NCBI GenBank assembly: GCA_039026375.1
Contig: JBCCML010000011.1
Location: forward strand, 1 to 64,000
Direction of reading: 5' to 3'
DNA from: Thermohalobaculum sp039026375
GTDB lineage: Bacteria > Pseudomonadota > Alphaproteobacteria > Rhodobacterales > Rhodobacteraceae
DNA length: 64,000 nt
A model generated the notes under the pieces. That model did not search any database, was not told the origin of the DNA, and worked only from the letters and a program-made list of their open reading frames with translations. Below are positions 53,892 through 63,945 of this stretch, piece after piece. The translations under genes and the position numbers were made by a program. Numbering within the stretch: position 1 is the stretch's first letter; each line of letters opens with the position of its first letter.

Positions 53892-54463
53892 AATGGCGCC
53901 TCGTCACGGGCTGGCGGGGCCGCGTCCCGGACGGTTTCGCCGGCCAATCCATCAAAGACGGCGCGCGCGCCACGGGCTGCTTCCTCGCGGTCCAGGCCTA
54001 CGTCGTTCAGGGCGTCGAAGAACCTGGCCAGACGGCCCGACTTGGCATAGTCGCGCCCGGTGCTCAGGTAGGCCTTAGGCCAATCTGGCGGCAAGAAACC
54101 GCCCTTCAGCATCATTGCGGCGCCCAGGGCCGCGCCGTTCAGCGCATAGCCAACTCCCCAGGCAAAGCTGTCGGACATGCCGCCACGCGCGGGCGGCGGC
54201 GGCGGGGTATGTCCCAAATCGTTGGCCAGGGCGTGCACCCGCTCCCATTCGTCGGCCATTTCGTCCGCACCGCGCAAGGTGGCCGCCGGCATCCCCAATC
54301 GAGTGTGCACCGTTGACAATGCCCCTAGGAACCGCCTGTAGGTCTGCGCATCGGCAAAGCCTTCGGCACTGGACCAGGCGGTTTCAGTTTCCTGATGCGC
54401 GTGCTGTGTGGCAGCGCGCAGATGCTGGCGGTTGGTTTCGGGTTTGACGATCGTCTGTAGCAC
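53876..54463 (-). CDS. bphO: Heme oxygenase (biliverdin-producing)
   Basis: 195 residues from a GTG. LRAATQHAHQETE contains the heme-ligand His, and WGVGYALNGAALGAAMM is the distal helix. It opens heme to biliverdin, the chromophore of the phytochrome downstream. The overlap with bphP shows cotranscription and coupling. A GAG at a distance of about nine bases is the only ribosome binding hint. Upstream lies a perfect operator-like palindrome. Confidence 0.88.
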   Translation of the reverse strand: MLQTIVKPETNRQHLRAATQHAHQETETAWSSAEGFADAQTYRRFLGALSTVHTRLGMPAATLRGADEMADEWERVHALANDLGHTPPPPPARGGMSDSFAWGVGYALNGAALGAAMMLKGGFLPPDWPKAYLSTGRDYAKSGRLARFFDALNDVGLDREEAARGARAVFDGLAGETVRDAAPPARDEAPLCTTA

Positions 54464-54480
54464 GGCGAAGACTCAACTTT

Positions 54481-54503
54481 AGTTGACACTTGGAGTGTCA
54501 ACT
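54481..54503. promoter_or_regulatory. Operator palindrome between bphO and the response regulator gene
   Basis: Ten-base perfect arms, AGTTGACACT and AGTGTCAACT, around TGG. A further CAACT at 54474-54478 gives a third half-site. TTGACA (54483-54488) and TATAAT (54509-54514) lie on the plus strand, 20 bases apart, which is longer than optimal. It is 18 bases upstream of the bphO start. Confidence 0.6.
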
Positions 54504-54611
54504 TATGTTATAATCCTCGGAAATACCACCGTTGCATCAGGGTCTCGACCCGGCCGGTGGAAGCCCTAAGTCCCTAAGTGCCCAAAAAAATAAAACAGCG
54601 AGATACACGCC

Positions 54612-55046
54612 ATGGCGCACATCTTGATTATGGAGGACGACGTCGACCAGGCCTACGAACTGTCAAACATGCTGACCGAGGCCGGGCACGACGTCATTTG
54701 GCGCAGCAACGCAGCCGACGCCCGCGCTGCACTTGAAACAGAGCGCTTCGATCTATTGATTGCCGATATCTACGTGCACCGTCGGGGCCAACCGCTTCCC
54801 GATGGCGGGATTTCCCTGATCGGTTGGATGCGAAACGCCATCGCGGACCCCGTTCGGGCCTGGATGGCCGAGGTGCCCGTCATCGCAATTTCGGGTGCCG
54901 TGAACCTTCGTGGCAACGAATACATCCTGAACATTGCCCGCAGCATTGGCGCGACCGCCACGATGGCCAAACCGATTGTAACTGAAGAGCTTTGCGCCCT
55001 GGTGTCAGAACAGCTGGTCTGGGGCGAGGCGCGCGCCACAATCTGA
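54612..55046 (+). CDS. Single-domain response regulator
   Basis: 144 residues: acidic pocket EDD (8-10), phosphoacceptor D52 (LIADIYV), Ser in IAISGA and Lys in MAKPI. There is no output domain. It is divergent from bphO-bphP and shares the operator region, so it may be the partner that takes phosphate from the phytochrome kinase. Confidence 0.88.
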   Translation: MAHILIMEDDVDQAYELSNMLTEAGHDVIWRSNAADARAALETERFDLLIADIYVHRRGQPLPDGGISLIGWMRNAIADPVRAWMAEVPVIAISGAVNLRGNEYILNIARSIGATATMAKPIVTEELCALVSEQLVWGEARATI

Positions 55047-55152
55047 CAAGCCAGAGGTCGGCACCGCCCGCGTCGCCGACTGCACAATAACTCCTCGCAA
55101 AGTCCGGGCTCGGCCACTGGACCTGCCCAACCGTAGCGGATATTCCCCGCCC

Positions 55153-55308
55153 ATGAAGTCGAGCAACAAGAAAGACCAAGGCGACGACCGTGAAAAACGG
55201 CTGGCCGACGCGTTGCGCGCGAACCTGAAACGCCGCAAAGCCCAGGCCAAAAGCCGAAAGGCGCCGCCGCCGACACCGGTGGCGAAGTCGGACGACGCCC
55301 AGCCTTAG
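55153..55308 (+). CDS. Small basic protein upstream of murA
   Basis: 51 residues: MKSSNKKDQGDDREKR, then a helical Lys/Arg/Ala stretch (ADALRANLKRRKAQAKSRKA) and a Pro-rich end. Small proteins of this kind lie before murA in many Rhodobacterales. Function unknown. The murA start follows 16 bases later. Confidence 0.65.
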   Translation: MKSSNKKDQGDDREKRLADALRANLKRRKAQAKSRKAPPPTPVAKSDDAQP

Positions 55309-55324
55309 GCGACAGCAGGCAGGC

Positions 55325-56596
<1,272 letters not shown>

Positions 56597-56603
56597 CCGC
56601 CAG

Positions 56604-57083
56604 ATGTCGGACGCCAGATATGAAGACGCCCAGTTCGCGGACCGCCCGCTGAAGATCGCCGCGGCGGATGCCGACGATCTGCAGGTGATCTCGACGTTGG
56701 TGCAGGATGCCGTGGGCCTGGCGGCCGATATCGCCTGGCTGCCGCGCCGCCGCCGCTTCGTCATGCTGCTCAACCGCTTCCGCTGGGAAGATCGCGAAGC
56801 CGCCGCCCGCGACCGCCGGTCGTTCGAGCGGGTGCGCGCCGCCCTCGTGGCCGAGGATGTCCGCCGCGTGCGCTCGCAGGGCCTGGACCCTAACGACAAG
56901 GACACCGTCTACAGCGTGCTCAACCTGGCGTTCGAGCCGGGAGAGGACGGCACCGGCACGATCCATGTCACCCTGGCCGGTGACGGCGAAATGGCTCTGG
57001 AAGTCGAGACACTGGACCTGAAGCTCTCCGACCTGACGCGCCCCTGGCAGGCGCGCGGCGCCCCGGATCACGGCGACCCATGA
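56604..57083 (+). CDS. DUF2948 family protein
   Basis: 159 residues from the ATG at 56604; the open frame begins earlier inside murA. Features are SDARYEDAQFADRPLKI, AWLPRRRRFVMLLNRFRWE and the C-terminal DLTRPWQA. Function unknown, always near murA in this order. The stop overlaps the glycerate kinase start by four bases. Confidence 0.88.
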   Translation: MSDARYEDAQFADRPLKIAAADADDLQVISTLVQDAVGLAADIAWLPRRRRFVMLLNRFRWEDREAAARDRRSFERVRAALVAEDVRRVRSQGLDPNDKDTVYSVLNLAFEPGEDGTGTIHVTLAGDGEMALEVETLDLKLSDLTRPWQARGAPDHGDP

Positions 57084-58348
57084 CCGTCAGCGACCCCCGC
57101 GCCTTTCTGGCCGATCTGTTCCACGCGGCGGTGGCTGCCGCGGACCCGGCGCGCGCCCTCCAGGCCCACATACCCGCCCGGCCCAAGGGGCGCACGGTCG
57201 TCGTCGGCGCCGGTAAGGGCGCTGCCCAGCTTGCCTCCGCTTTCGAAGACCTTTGGGATGGCCCGCTCGAAGGCGCCATCGTCACCCGCTACGGCTACGC
57301 CTGTCCGACCCGCCAGATCCAGGTGCTGGAGGCCGCGCATCCCGTGCCCGATCCGGCCGGCCTGGCGGCGACAGACCGGCTGATGGCCGCCGTTGCCGAC
57401 CTCGACCCGGACGATCTGGTCGTGGCACTGGTCTGCGGCGGTGGCTCAGCGCTGTTGCCCGCCCCTCCCCCAGGCCTGTCGCTGGACGATGAAATTGCCG
57501 TCAATCAGGCGCTTTTGGCGTCCGGCGCGCCCATCGGTCAGATGAACGCCGTGCGCAAACATGTCAGCCTGATCAAGGGCGGGCGCCTCGCAGCTGCGGC
57601 GCATCCGGCGCCGGTGATCTCACTGGTCGTCTCCGACGTCCCGGGCGATGACCCCGCCCTGGTCGCCTCTGGCCCCACCGTGCCCGACCCGACAGGGCGG
57701 CAGGCCGCGCTCGACATCGTAGCGCGCTACGGCATGGACCTCCCGCAGCGCGTGCTGGACCATATGACGAGCCCCGAGGCTGCAGCACCCCTGCCCGATG
57801 ACCCCATCTTCGCCAATCACCGCGTGCAGGTCATCGCCTCCTCCCGAATATCGCTCACTGCCGCCCAGCGAGTGGCCGAAGCGGCGGGCCTCAACGCGGT
57901 CATCCTGTCCGATGCGATCGAGGGGGAGGCCCGCGACATTGGCCGCATGCATGGCGCGCTGGCCCGCGAGATCGCCCAAAACGGCGGGCCGTTCAAGCCA
58001 CCCGTTGTGCTGTTGTCGGGCGGCGAGACGACCGTGACTGTGCGCGCCACCGGGCGCGGCGGGCGCAACGGAGAGCTTGCCTTGGCCCTCGGCCAGGACA
58101 TTGCGGGGCTTTCGACCGTGACCGCGCTCTCCGCCGATACCGATGGTATCGACGGGACAGAGGACAATGCCGGCGCCTTTGTCGATGGCAGCACCTGGTC
58201 ACGGTTGGTGGATCGCGGTCTGGACCCGCAGGTGGCATTGGCCCGCAATGACTGCTGGGGAGCGTTCCAGGCGTTGGGCGATCTGTTCGTGACAGGGCCG
58301 ACAGGGACCAACGTGAACGACTTTCGCGCCATCCTGATTACCGGTTGA
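57080..58348 (+). CDS. Glycerate 2-kinase (MOFRL family)
   Basis: 422 residues. The N-terminal VVVGAGKGAA, the VCGGGSALLPAP segment and the C-terminal LSGGETTVTVRATGRGGRNGE are the family's motifs. It phosphorylates D-glycerate at position 2, from glyoxylate, serine or tartrate metabolism. It takes the place usually held by hisD after DUF2948 in Rhodobacterales. A tartrate/isopropylmalate dehydrogenase-like gene 4.5 kb away could give a related substrate, but that is only a guess. Confidence 0.9.
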   Translation: MTVSDPRAFLADLFHAAVAAADPARALQAHIPARPKGRTVVVGAGKGAAQLASAFEDLWDGPLEGAIVTRYGYACPTRQIQVLEAAHPVPDPAGLAATDRLMAAVADLDPDDLVVALVCGGGSALLPAPPPGLSLDDEIAVNQALLASGAPIGQMNAVRKHVSLIKGGRLAAAAHPAPVISLVVSDVPGDDPALVASGPTVPDPTGRQAALDIVARYGMDLPQRVLDHMTSPEAAAPLPDDPIFANHRVQVIASSRISLTAAQRVAEAAGLNAVILSDAIEGEARDIGRMHGALAREIAQNGGPFKPPVVLLSGGETTVTVRATGRGGRNGELALALGQDIAGLSTVTALSADTDGIDGTEDNAGAFVDGSTWSRLVDRGLDPQVALARNDCWGAFQALGDLFVTGPTGTNVNDFRAILITG

Positions 58349-58514
58349 GCGCGGTTTAATCTGACTTGGCTGGTGTGGAGGCCATCCTCACGCCTCGCCG
58401 TCGGCCGAGCCCGCCCTGGAGCGGGGACGCACCCCCACCGCACATGGCGCGATTTTTTCGCTCCTGCGATCCAGACTGGTTCGCCTCAGCGGCCGCAGAA
58501 CCATCGCTGGCGCC

Positions 58515-59060
58515 TCAGAACCCACCGCCCGTCTGCACCGCGCTCAACCAGCGGATCTCCACCGCCAGCGACGCGCCGCGATGGCCAAACACCAGCTCGA
58601 TCGGTCCGCCGTCCTTGGCCACGAACAGCGCCATGCCCACCACGTGCATGTTGGCAATGCGTGCATGCTCGTCTGCCACGTAAGCAGGCGGCCCATAGCG
58701 GGCCACCATCTCCGTCAGGGTTCGGTGAAATTCGCCGCGGGCCAGCAGCACCATCGCCTGATCGCTGAGTGTATCCGACCGTTGACCCAATTGCCGGAAC
58801 GAGCAATCGAACCGTACCCGTGCGCCCGCCAGCCCGCCGCCTTGGTAAGACAGCTCCAAAGCACCGTCATCCTGGACCCATTCAGACTGCAGGATGCTGG
58901 GGCAAAACCGCCCACTGACCCGCACCCGAGCAACGACGGTGTCCAACTGATAGGTTTGCAGGTCGTCATCGGTGGCCGGGGTCAAATCCAGCCGCCGGCG
59001 CGCTTCCTCCGGCGAGATGCCCCAGTCCAGGCCCAGCACGGTGCCACCCTGCGTCAGCAT
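58515..59060 (-). CDS. Hypothetical protein
   Basis: 181 residues, no domain recognised. The N-terminal LGLDWGISPEEARRRL resembles the start of many envelope-associated hypothetical proteins, but there is no signal peptide. It overlaps the lipoprotein gene by seven bases, so the two are one operon. Confidence 0.7.
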   Translation of the reverse strand: MLTQGGTVLGLDWGISPEEARRRLDLTPATDDDLQTYQLDTVVARVRVSGRFCPSILQSEWVQDDGALELSYQGGGLAGARVRFDCSFRQLGQRSDTLSDQAMVLLARGEFHRTLTEMVARYGPPAYVADEHARIANMHVVGMALFVAKDGGPIELVFGHRGASLAVEIRWLSAVQTGGGF

Positions 59061-59425
59061 TGTGACCGGCTCGTCAGTATGGCGCGCGCCAGGGCGCCGG
59101 CATCATCCAGCTTGTAGTAGACGATCTTCTGCGTGGTGCAGAAGTCCTTCACTGTCTGAGCGCGTGTCAGCCACCAGGTGCGCTCTGCCTCAAGCGCATA
59201 GACATAGGGTGTTCCGGGCAAGCGCCGCAGCTCAGACTCGGCCTGATAGACCCGAGCGCGAGGGTCAAAGCCGTTTTGGTCGAACCAGGCGTTCAATTCA
59301 TCCCCGGGTGTGCCGTAGGATGGAATCTGAAACTCCAGGACCGTCAGATCCGCGATCTCGCTCAGATAAGGGGCGCGGCAGGCCCCCAGGGCCAGTATCA
59401 GTGCCGCGCACAGTGCTATACGCAT
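59054..59425 (-). CDS. Putative lipoprotein
   Basis: 123 residues. A short signal peptide (MRIALCAALILALGAC) ends in a lipobox-like LGAC, with the Cys at residue 16, so the mature protein should be lipid-anchored. The rest contains YSL-like aromatic turns and a hydrophobic WWLTRAQTVK segment. Function unknown. First gene of the pair with the hypothetical protein. Confidence 0.75.
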   Translation of the reverse strand: MRIALCAALILALGACRAPYLSEIADLTVLEFQIPSYGTPGDELNAWFDQNGFDPRARVYQAESELRRLPGTPYVYALEAERTWWLTRAQTVKDFCTTQKIVYYKLDDAGALARAILTSRSQC

Positions 59426-59620
59426 CGGGGTTTCTCCCGCCTCTCGTTCCTCGCGGCGACTATTGGCAAAAACCGATTAACCAAGATTGAATCGTGCGGG
59501 TTAGTCTGGGCGCCAATGCTCGCCCCGCCGCCCGCGCGCGTTCTCATCGCCCGCGCTGATCTGGCGGGCGGCGGGGCGAGGGAAACGTCTTGTGAGCGGG
59601 CCCTGGCCCGCGAACGCCGT

Positions 59621-60023
59621 TTACTCCGGGACCACGAACTCGGGATCGACCGGCACCTGCAGCGCCGTCGCAATCGCATTGGTCGAGGCTGCCAGCATGA
59701 TGATTGCCTGCAATTCGGCATACTGAGCATCCGTCATGCCCTTGGCCCGCGCCGCGGCGGTGTGACTGTGCACGCAGTAGGAACAGCCATTGGCGGTCGA
59801 GACCGCGATAGATCATCTCGCGCGTCACGGGATCCAGTTCGCCCGGGCTCGCCATAACCGCCTTCACTTGCTCCCAGGTGCGTTTCAGTAACGGCGGATC
59901 ATGGGCCAGCGCCCGCCAGATATTGTTCACGAAGTCCGAGCCGCGCACCGCCCGGATGTCATCGAACACGGCCTGCGCCTCCGGGCTCAGGTCTTCGTCT
60001 GCCAGCATGCTCACTGTCGCCAT
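59621..60023 (-). pseudogene. Carboxymuconolactone decarboxylase-family gene, frameshifted
   Basis: The ATG at 60023 has GGGAGG upstream. The first half is intact up to TREMIY. Then the frame breaks near 59813. VSTANGCSYCVHSHTAAARAKGMT, the CxxC/His active site of AhpD-like proteins, continues in another frame to TAA at 59621. Two bases (AT) restored after ATCTAT would give the family sequence. It is a two-base deletion or a sequencing error. Confidence 0.85.
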
Positions 60024-60038
60024 GGGCACCTCCCAGAT

Positions 60039-60644
60039 CTAGAATTCATAGCCAAACCGCGCCAAATCGGGCGCGAAGGTCCGCTCGATCGTGGCACGCG
60101 AGATCGCGTTCAGGACTTCCCGGTAGGGCGGGTGCAGGTTCGCGTTCATGATAGGCAGTTCATCCGGCACACCCAGTCGGGGGGCTAAACCCGCCCAGTC
60201 CGCAGATAGGTTTTCGAACCGCAGCACCGTGTCCACGATCTCCCGGCCCTGATCTGTCAGCCAGTATGTTGCTGGGGCCAGTAGGTGCCCGCCGCGGGCA
60301 AAACGGGGATCTTCCTCTCTCCACACCAGATCAATCCAGCGGTTGATATCGATCGAGCGATCATCCAACCCCTCGGTGCCCAGGCGCCGACGATGGAAGT
60401 AGATCGAGGCGACGCGGTCGAACGGGTTGCGTACCACGGCGAAGCTTAGCCGCCGGGCCCAGTCATCCGCGCCCAGCCGGGCGCACATCTGGGCCGCTGT
60501 TTCGTGGGATTTGGGAATGCCCAGCAGGATCTCGATGGACGAGCCCGCGCATTTGTTGATGTGGATGAAGGCGTAGGGGAGCGCGGTGGCGCGCCGCGGC
60601 GTGACCGGGCGCGGCACCGTGTCAGGGATCGCCGGATCAATCAT
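60039..60644 (-). CDS. Sulfotransferase-family protein
   Basis: 201 residues. FIHINKCAGSS matches the PAPS 5'-phosphosulfate loop, and FAVVRNPFDRVASIYFH is the 3'-phosphate-binding segment. It probably transfers sulfate to a sugar or other surface molecule. The start overlaps the mnmD stop by four bases. Substrate unknown. Confidence 0.82.
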   Translation of the reverse strand: MIDPAIPDTVPRPVTPRRATALPYAFIHINKCAGSSIEILLGIPKSHETAAQMCARLGADDWARRLSFAVVRNPFDRVASIYFHRRRLGTEGLDDRSIDINRWIDLVWREEDPRFARGGHLLAPATYWLTDQGREIVDTVLRFENLSADWAGLAPRLGVPDELPIMNANLHPPYREVLNAISRATIERTFAPDLARFGYEF

Positions 60645-61357
60645 GCCCGCCGGCCCGTCATCATCTCGCGTTTCTGGCCAAAGCCTGGACGCCGGGTCAC
60701 GTCAAACCCAGCGGTGCCCAACGCCCGTCGCACATGGCCTGCCGCCGAGTAGGTGGCGAAGGTCCCGCCCGGGGCTGTGTGCGCGTAGACCTGGGCCAGC
60801 AGCGCGTCCCCCCACATCTCGGGGTTCTTCGCGGGCGCAAAGCCGTCCAGGAACCAGGCATCCGCCTTGCCTGTCCATTCAGGCAGTGTCTCGCGGGCAT
60901 CACCGATCACCAGGCAAAGATCGACGCCCGGCAGGATGTTCGGCGCCCGCCACATCGAGGCGGACGCCGCTTCGGCGGCATCGAGCCGCCGCGCGGCGAC
61001 AACGCACCCGGCCTCGATCGCGATCTGCCGCCAACGGGCTAGGGCGCGTGCCATATCCTCTGGTGCCAGGGGGAACGCCTCGAAACTGGTGAAGGCCAAC
61101 CGCGTCCCCGCTGGCGCCACCTGCTGCCAGGCCAGTGCCGCGGCACAAAAGTTCAGCCCCGTACCGAAACCCAGCTCTGCGATCTGGAAATCCCCGCCCT
61201 CGGCGAAGCGCGCCATCAGGTCGTTGCCGTCCAGAAAGACGTGCCGCGTCTCGGCCAGGCCATCGCTGCGGGCATAGTAGCTGTCACCATACCGGGGTGA
61301 GAGGGGCACCCGATCGGGCCCCCACTCGACCTTTTCGGCGGTGTCCTCTACATCCAT
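60641..61357 (-). CDS. mnmD: tRNA U34 methyltransferase MnmD
   Basis: 238 residues. It adds the final methyl group to 5-aminomethyl(2-thio)uridine at the tRNA wobble position. LGFGTGLNFCAAALAW is the SAM motif, and DAWFLDGFAPAKNPEMW is the MnmC-type signature. In many bacteria this domain is fused to an FAD oxidase; here that partner is encoded divergently next to it. Confidence 0.9.
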   Translation of the reverse strand: MDVEDTAEKVEWGPDRVPLSPRYGDSYYARSDGLAETRHVFLDGNDLMARFAEGGDFQIAELGFGTGLNFCAAALAWQQVAPAGTRLAFTSFEAFPLAPEDMARALARWRQIAIEAGCVVAARRLDAAEAASASMWRAPNILPGVDLCLVIGDARETLPEWTGKADAWFLDGFAPAKNPEMWGDALLAQVYAHTAPGGTFATYSAAGHVRRALGTAGFDVTRRPGFGQKREMMTGRRA

Positions 61358-61363
61358 GCCGCC

Positions 61364-62581
61364 ATGGAACCCGAAAATCGATCAGGCGCAAGGGCTGCGG
61401 CCACCTCGCGGGCCAAGGACATTGCCCCTATCACCACGACCGCTCGACCAGATGTGATCGTGGTGGGCGCCGGCATCTTCGGCCTGTCGATTGCCTGGTC
61501 CTGCCGCAAGGCGGGCCTGAGCGTCTGCGTGCTGGAAGGCGGACGCGTCGGCCAGGGTGCCTCCGGCGGCGTGGTGGGTGCCCTGACCCCGCACGCGCCC
61601 AGCCGTTGGCGCCCGATGATGGCCTTCCAGTTCCGGGCCTTGCTGGCATTGGCCGACCGGATTGCCGAGATAGAGACCGCCACGGGCCTGCAGACCGGCT
61701 ATCGCCGCAGCGGCCGTCTGAGCCCGCTGGGCACCCAGAAAGCCCGCGCCAAGGCCGAGGTCGAGGCCGAAGCGGCCCCCACCACCTGGGGCGATGCCGC
61801 CCGGTTCGAGGTGCTGGACACAGTTCCCGCCGTTGCCCAAGGCTGGATCGCGCCCGCGGCCGCCAGCCACGGGCTGATCCACGATACCCTGTCGGCCCGG
61901 GTCGATCCCCGCGCCTACCTGACAGCACTGGCCACGGGCCTGGCCGACTGTCTGATCGAGGACTGCCCTGTCTCGGCCATCGACCCGGCCGGTGCCGCGG
62001 TCGAAACGCCCCAGGGCAGGTTCCAGGCCGGCACCCTGGTCTTGTCGGCAGGCCCGGCGCTGTGGTCGCTGGCGGCGCCCTTCGCCCCGACCCTTGCAGG
62101 GGGACGGTCGGTCAAGGGCCAGGCCGCTGTCCTGGGCGTCGACGCCCCCGGGCTACCGGTTGTCTGGCAGGAAGGGCTCTACATCATTCCGCACGGTCAG
62201 GGACGGGTGGCGGTGGGCTCGACCTCGGAGAAGCAGTTCGACGACCCCACGGCGACGGATGACCTGTTGGAGGCCGTGCTGACGCGCGCCGCCGCTGCCG
62301 TGCCCCACCTGGCCGATGCCCCGGTGTTGGAGCGTTGGGCGGGCCTGCGCCCAAAGCCCCCGGGGCGCGAGCCGGTGGTCGGCCGCGTGCCGGGATTTCC
62401 GACGTGTTGGGTGGCGGGTGGTGGCTTCAAGATTGGCTTTGGCATCGCGCACGCGGTGGGCGATGCGGTGGCGGCGGGGATTATCGGCAAGGCGTCGGCT
62501 AACCCATTGCCGGACAGCTTTGCCGTGCCTGACGGGTCTGTGTCCGAGACAATAGTGGACGCCAAGGTGAGCCCGGCATGA
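61364..62581 (+). CDS. FAD-dependent oxidoreductase, MnmC2-like
   Basis: 405 residues. VVGAGIFGLSIAW is the FAD motif; SGGVVGALTPHAP and the C-terminal GGGFKIGFGIAHAVGDAVA fit the D-amino-acid-oxidase/MnmC fold. It would convert cmnm5-U to the amino form that MnmD methylates. Its start is six bases from that of mnmD in the opposite direction. A role with mnmD is likely but unproven. Confidence 0.82.
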   Translation: MEPENRSGARAAATSRAKDIAPITTTARPDVIVVGAGIFGLSIAWSCRKAGLSVCVLEGGRVGQGASGGVVGALTPHAPSRWRPMMAFQFRALLALADRIAEIETATGLQTGYRRSGRLSPLGTQKARAKAEVEAEAAPTTWGDAARFEVLDTVPAVAQGWIAPAAASHGLIHDTLSARVDPRAYLTALATGLADCLIEDCPVSAIDPAGAAVETPQGRFQAGTLVLSAGPALWSLAAPFAPTLAGGRSVKGQAAVLGVDAPGLPVVWQEGLYIIPHGQGRVAVGSTSEKQFDDPTATDDLLEAVLTRAAAAVPHLADAPVLERWAGLRPKPPGREPVVGRVPGFPTCWVAGGGFKIGFGIAHAVGDAVAAGIIGKASANPLPDSFAVPDGSVSETIVDAKVSPA

Positions 62582-62620
62582 AGGGTTTGTTAGCGCCCGC
62601 CGGAAAGTCACGCCTGAAAG

Positions 62621-62759
62621 TCACTTGGGATTACAGGACCTGAAGTGACAATATTCCAAATCAAATCACGAAGATCGGGTTAGCGACTGATTAACGCCAC
62701 AATATCATCTGGGATGTCCTGTCGGACATCATCTGCGATATCACTTCCAATATCACTTA
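62621..62759 (+). repeat. Dispersed intergenic element, copy B
   Basis: Second copy of the element at 13410-13545, in the same orientation, in the gap between the oxidoreductase and dehydrogenase genes. It contains GTCACTT/AAGTGAC arms (62620-62626 and 62643-62649) and a GATGTCC/GGACATC inverted repeat (62713-62719 and 62724-62730, four-base spacer). Confidence 0.65.
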
Positions 62760-62847
62760 TCGCCGGACACGCGCGCCCCGGCCACGCGCGGCCTTGCGCG
62801 GGGCGGCGCAACCCGTTCTATTACGCGGCCAACAATAGGGGGAGCGC

Positions 62848-63945
62848 ATGGCCACGAACGTCTCGGATTTCCACATCGCGGTGATGGCCGGCGACGGCAT
62901 CGGGCCGGAGATCACAGCACCCTGTCTGCCCCTGATCGAGAAGGCCGCGGCACGTGTGGGTGGCCTGGGCTTTCGGTTTACGAACTGTCCGGGCGGGGCG
63001 GCATACTACCGGGATCAGGGCGTCTCGATGCCCGAGGCGACGCGCAAAACGGCGGGCGAGGCGGACGCCATCCTGCTGGCGGCCATGGGCCTGCCGTCGG
63101 TGCGTCAGCCTGATGGGCGCGAGATCGCGCCGCAACTGGAACTGCGTTTTGAGTACGGGCTGTTCGCGGGGGTCCGCCCGGTGCGCCCGATCCCCGGCGT
63201 GCGCCCGACCCTGGCCGATCCGCGCGCCCATGACGTCGACTACGTGATCGTGCGCGAGTCGACCGAGGGGCTGTTTGCCCCCTGGGCTGAGGGCGAGATC
63301 ATCGAAGATCGCGAGGCGCGCGAGACCCTGGCGCTGACCCGCGCAACGTCCGAAAAGCTTTATGATTTCTGCTTTGACCTGGCCCGCCAACGGGGCGGTG
63401 CAAAGAAGGTCACGCACGTCGATAAGGCCAATGTTTTCAGGGCTTTCCACTGGCAGCGTGGCATCTTCGAGGAGCGCGCCGCGGCGCATTCCGACATCGG
63501 GTCGGACGCGGTCTATGTCGATGCGTTCGCCATGCACATGGTGCAAAAGCCGTGGACGATCGACGTGGCGGTGACCGAGAACATGTTCGGCGACATCCTG
63601 AGCGATCTGGGGGCGGCGCTTATGGGGGGGCTGGGCTATGCGCCGTCGGCCGATATCGGGGCCGAGCACGCGGTGTTCCAGCCTTGCCATGGCTCGGCGC
63701 CGGATATCGCGGGCCAGGGGCTGGCCAATCCCACGGCGATGATCCTGTCGGCGGCGATGATGCTGGAATGGCTGGGCGCGCGGCACGCGGCGGCGGAGGC
63801 CGTGCAGGCGGGGGGTCTGCTGCGCCGGGCGGTCGAGGCGACGTTCGCTGATGGGGAGGTCGTCACGTGCGAGCTGGGCGGCAGCGCTGGCACGGACGAG
63901 GTCTACCGCCTGGTGGGTGCAGCGCTGGACGGGCTGGACGCGTGA
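62848..63945 (+). CDS. Isopropylmalate/tartrate dehydrogenase-like protein
   Basis: 365 residues, GGGGGAG site upstream. GDGIGPEIT at the N-terminus and the metal/substrate motif VTENMFGDILSDLGA place it in the beta-decarboxylating dehydrogenase family with LeuB, Icd and tartrate dehydrogenase. The loop VRESTEGLFAPWAEG, with a Glu-Gly-Leu core rather than the leuB pattern, leans toward the tartrate-dehydrogenase-like side. Substrate unresolved. The start of the next gene overlaps its stop (GTGA). Confidence 0.85.
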   Translation: MATNVSDFHIAVMAGDGIGPEITAPCLPLIEKAAARVGGLGFRFTNCPGGAAYYRDQGVSMPEATRKTAGEADAILLAAMGLPSVRQPDGREIAPQLELRFEYGLFAGVRPVRPIPGVRPTLADPRAHDVDYVIVRESTEGLFAPWAEGEIIEDREARETLALTRATSEKLYDFCFDLARQRGGAKKVTHVDKANVFRAFHWQRGIFEERAAAHSDIGSDAVYVDAFAMHMVQKPWTIDVAVTENMFGDILSDLGAALMGGLGYAPSADIGAEHAVFQPCHGSAPDIAGQGLANPTAMILSAAMMLEWLGARHAAAEAVQAGGLLRRAVEATFADGEVVTCELGGSAGTDEVYRLVGAALDGLDA

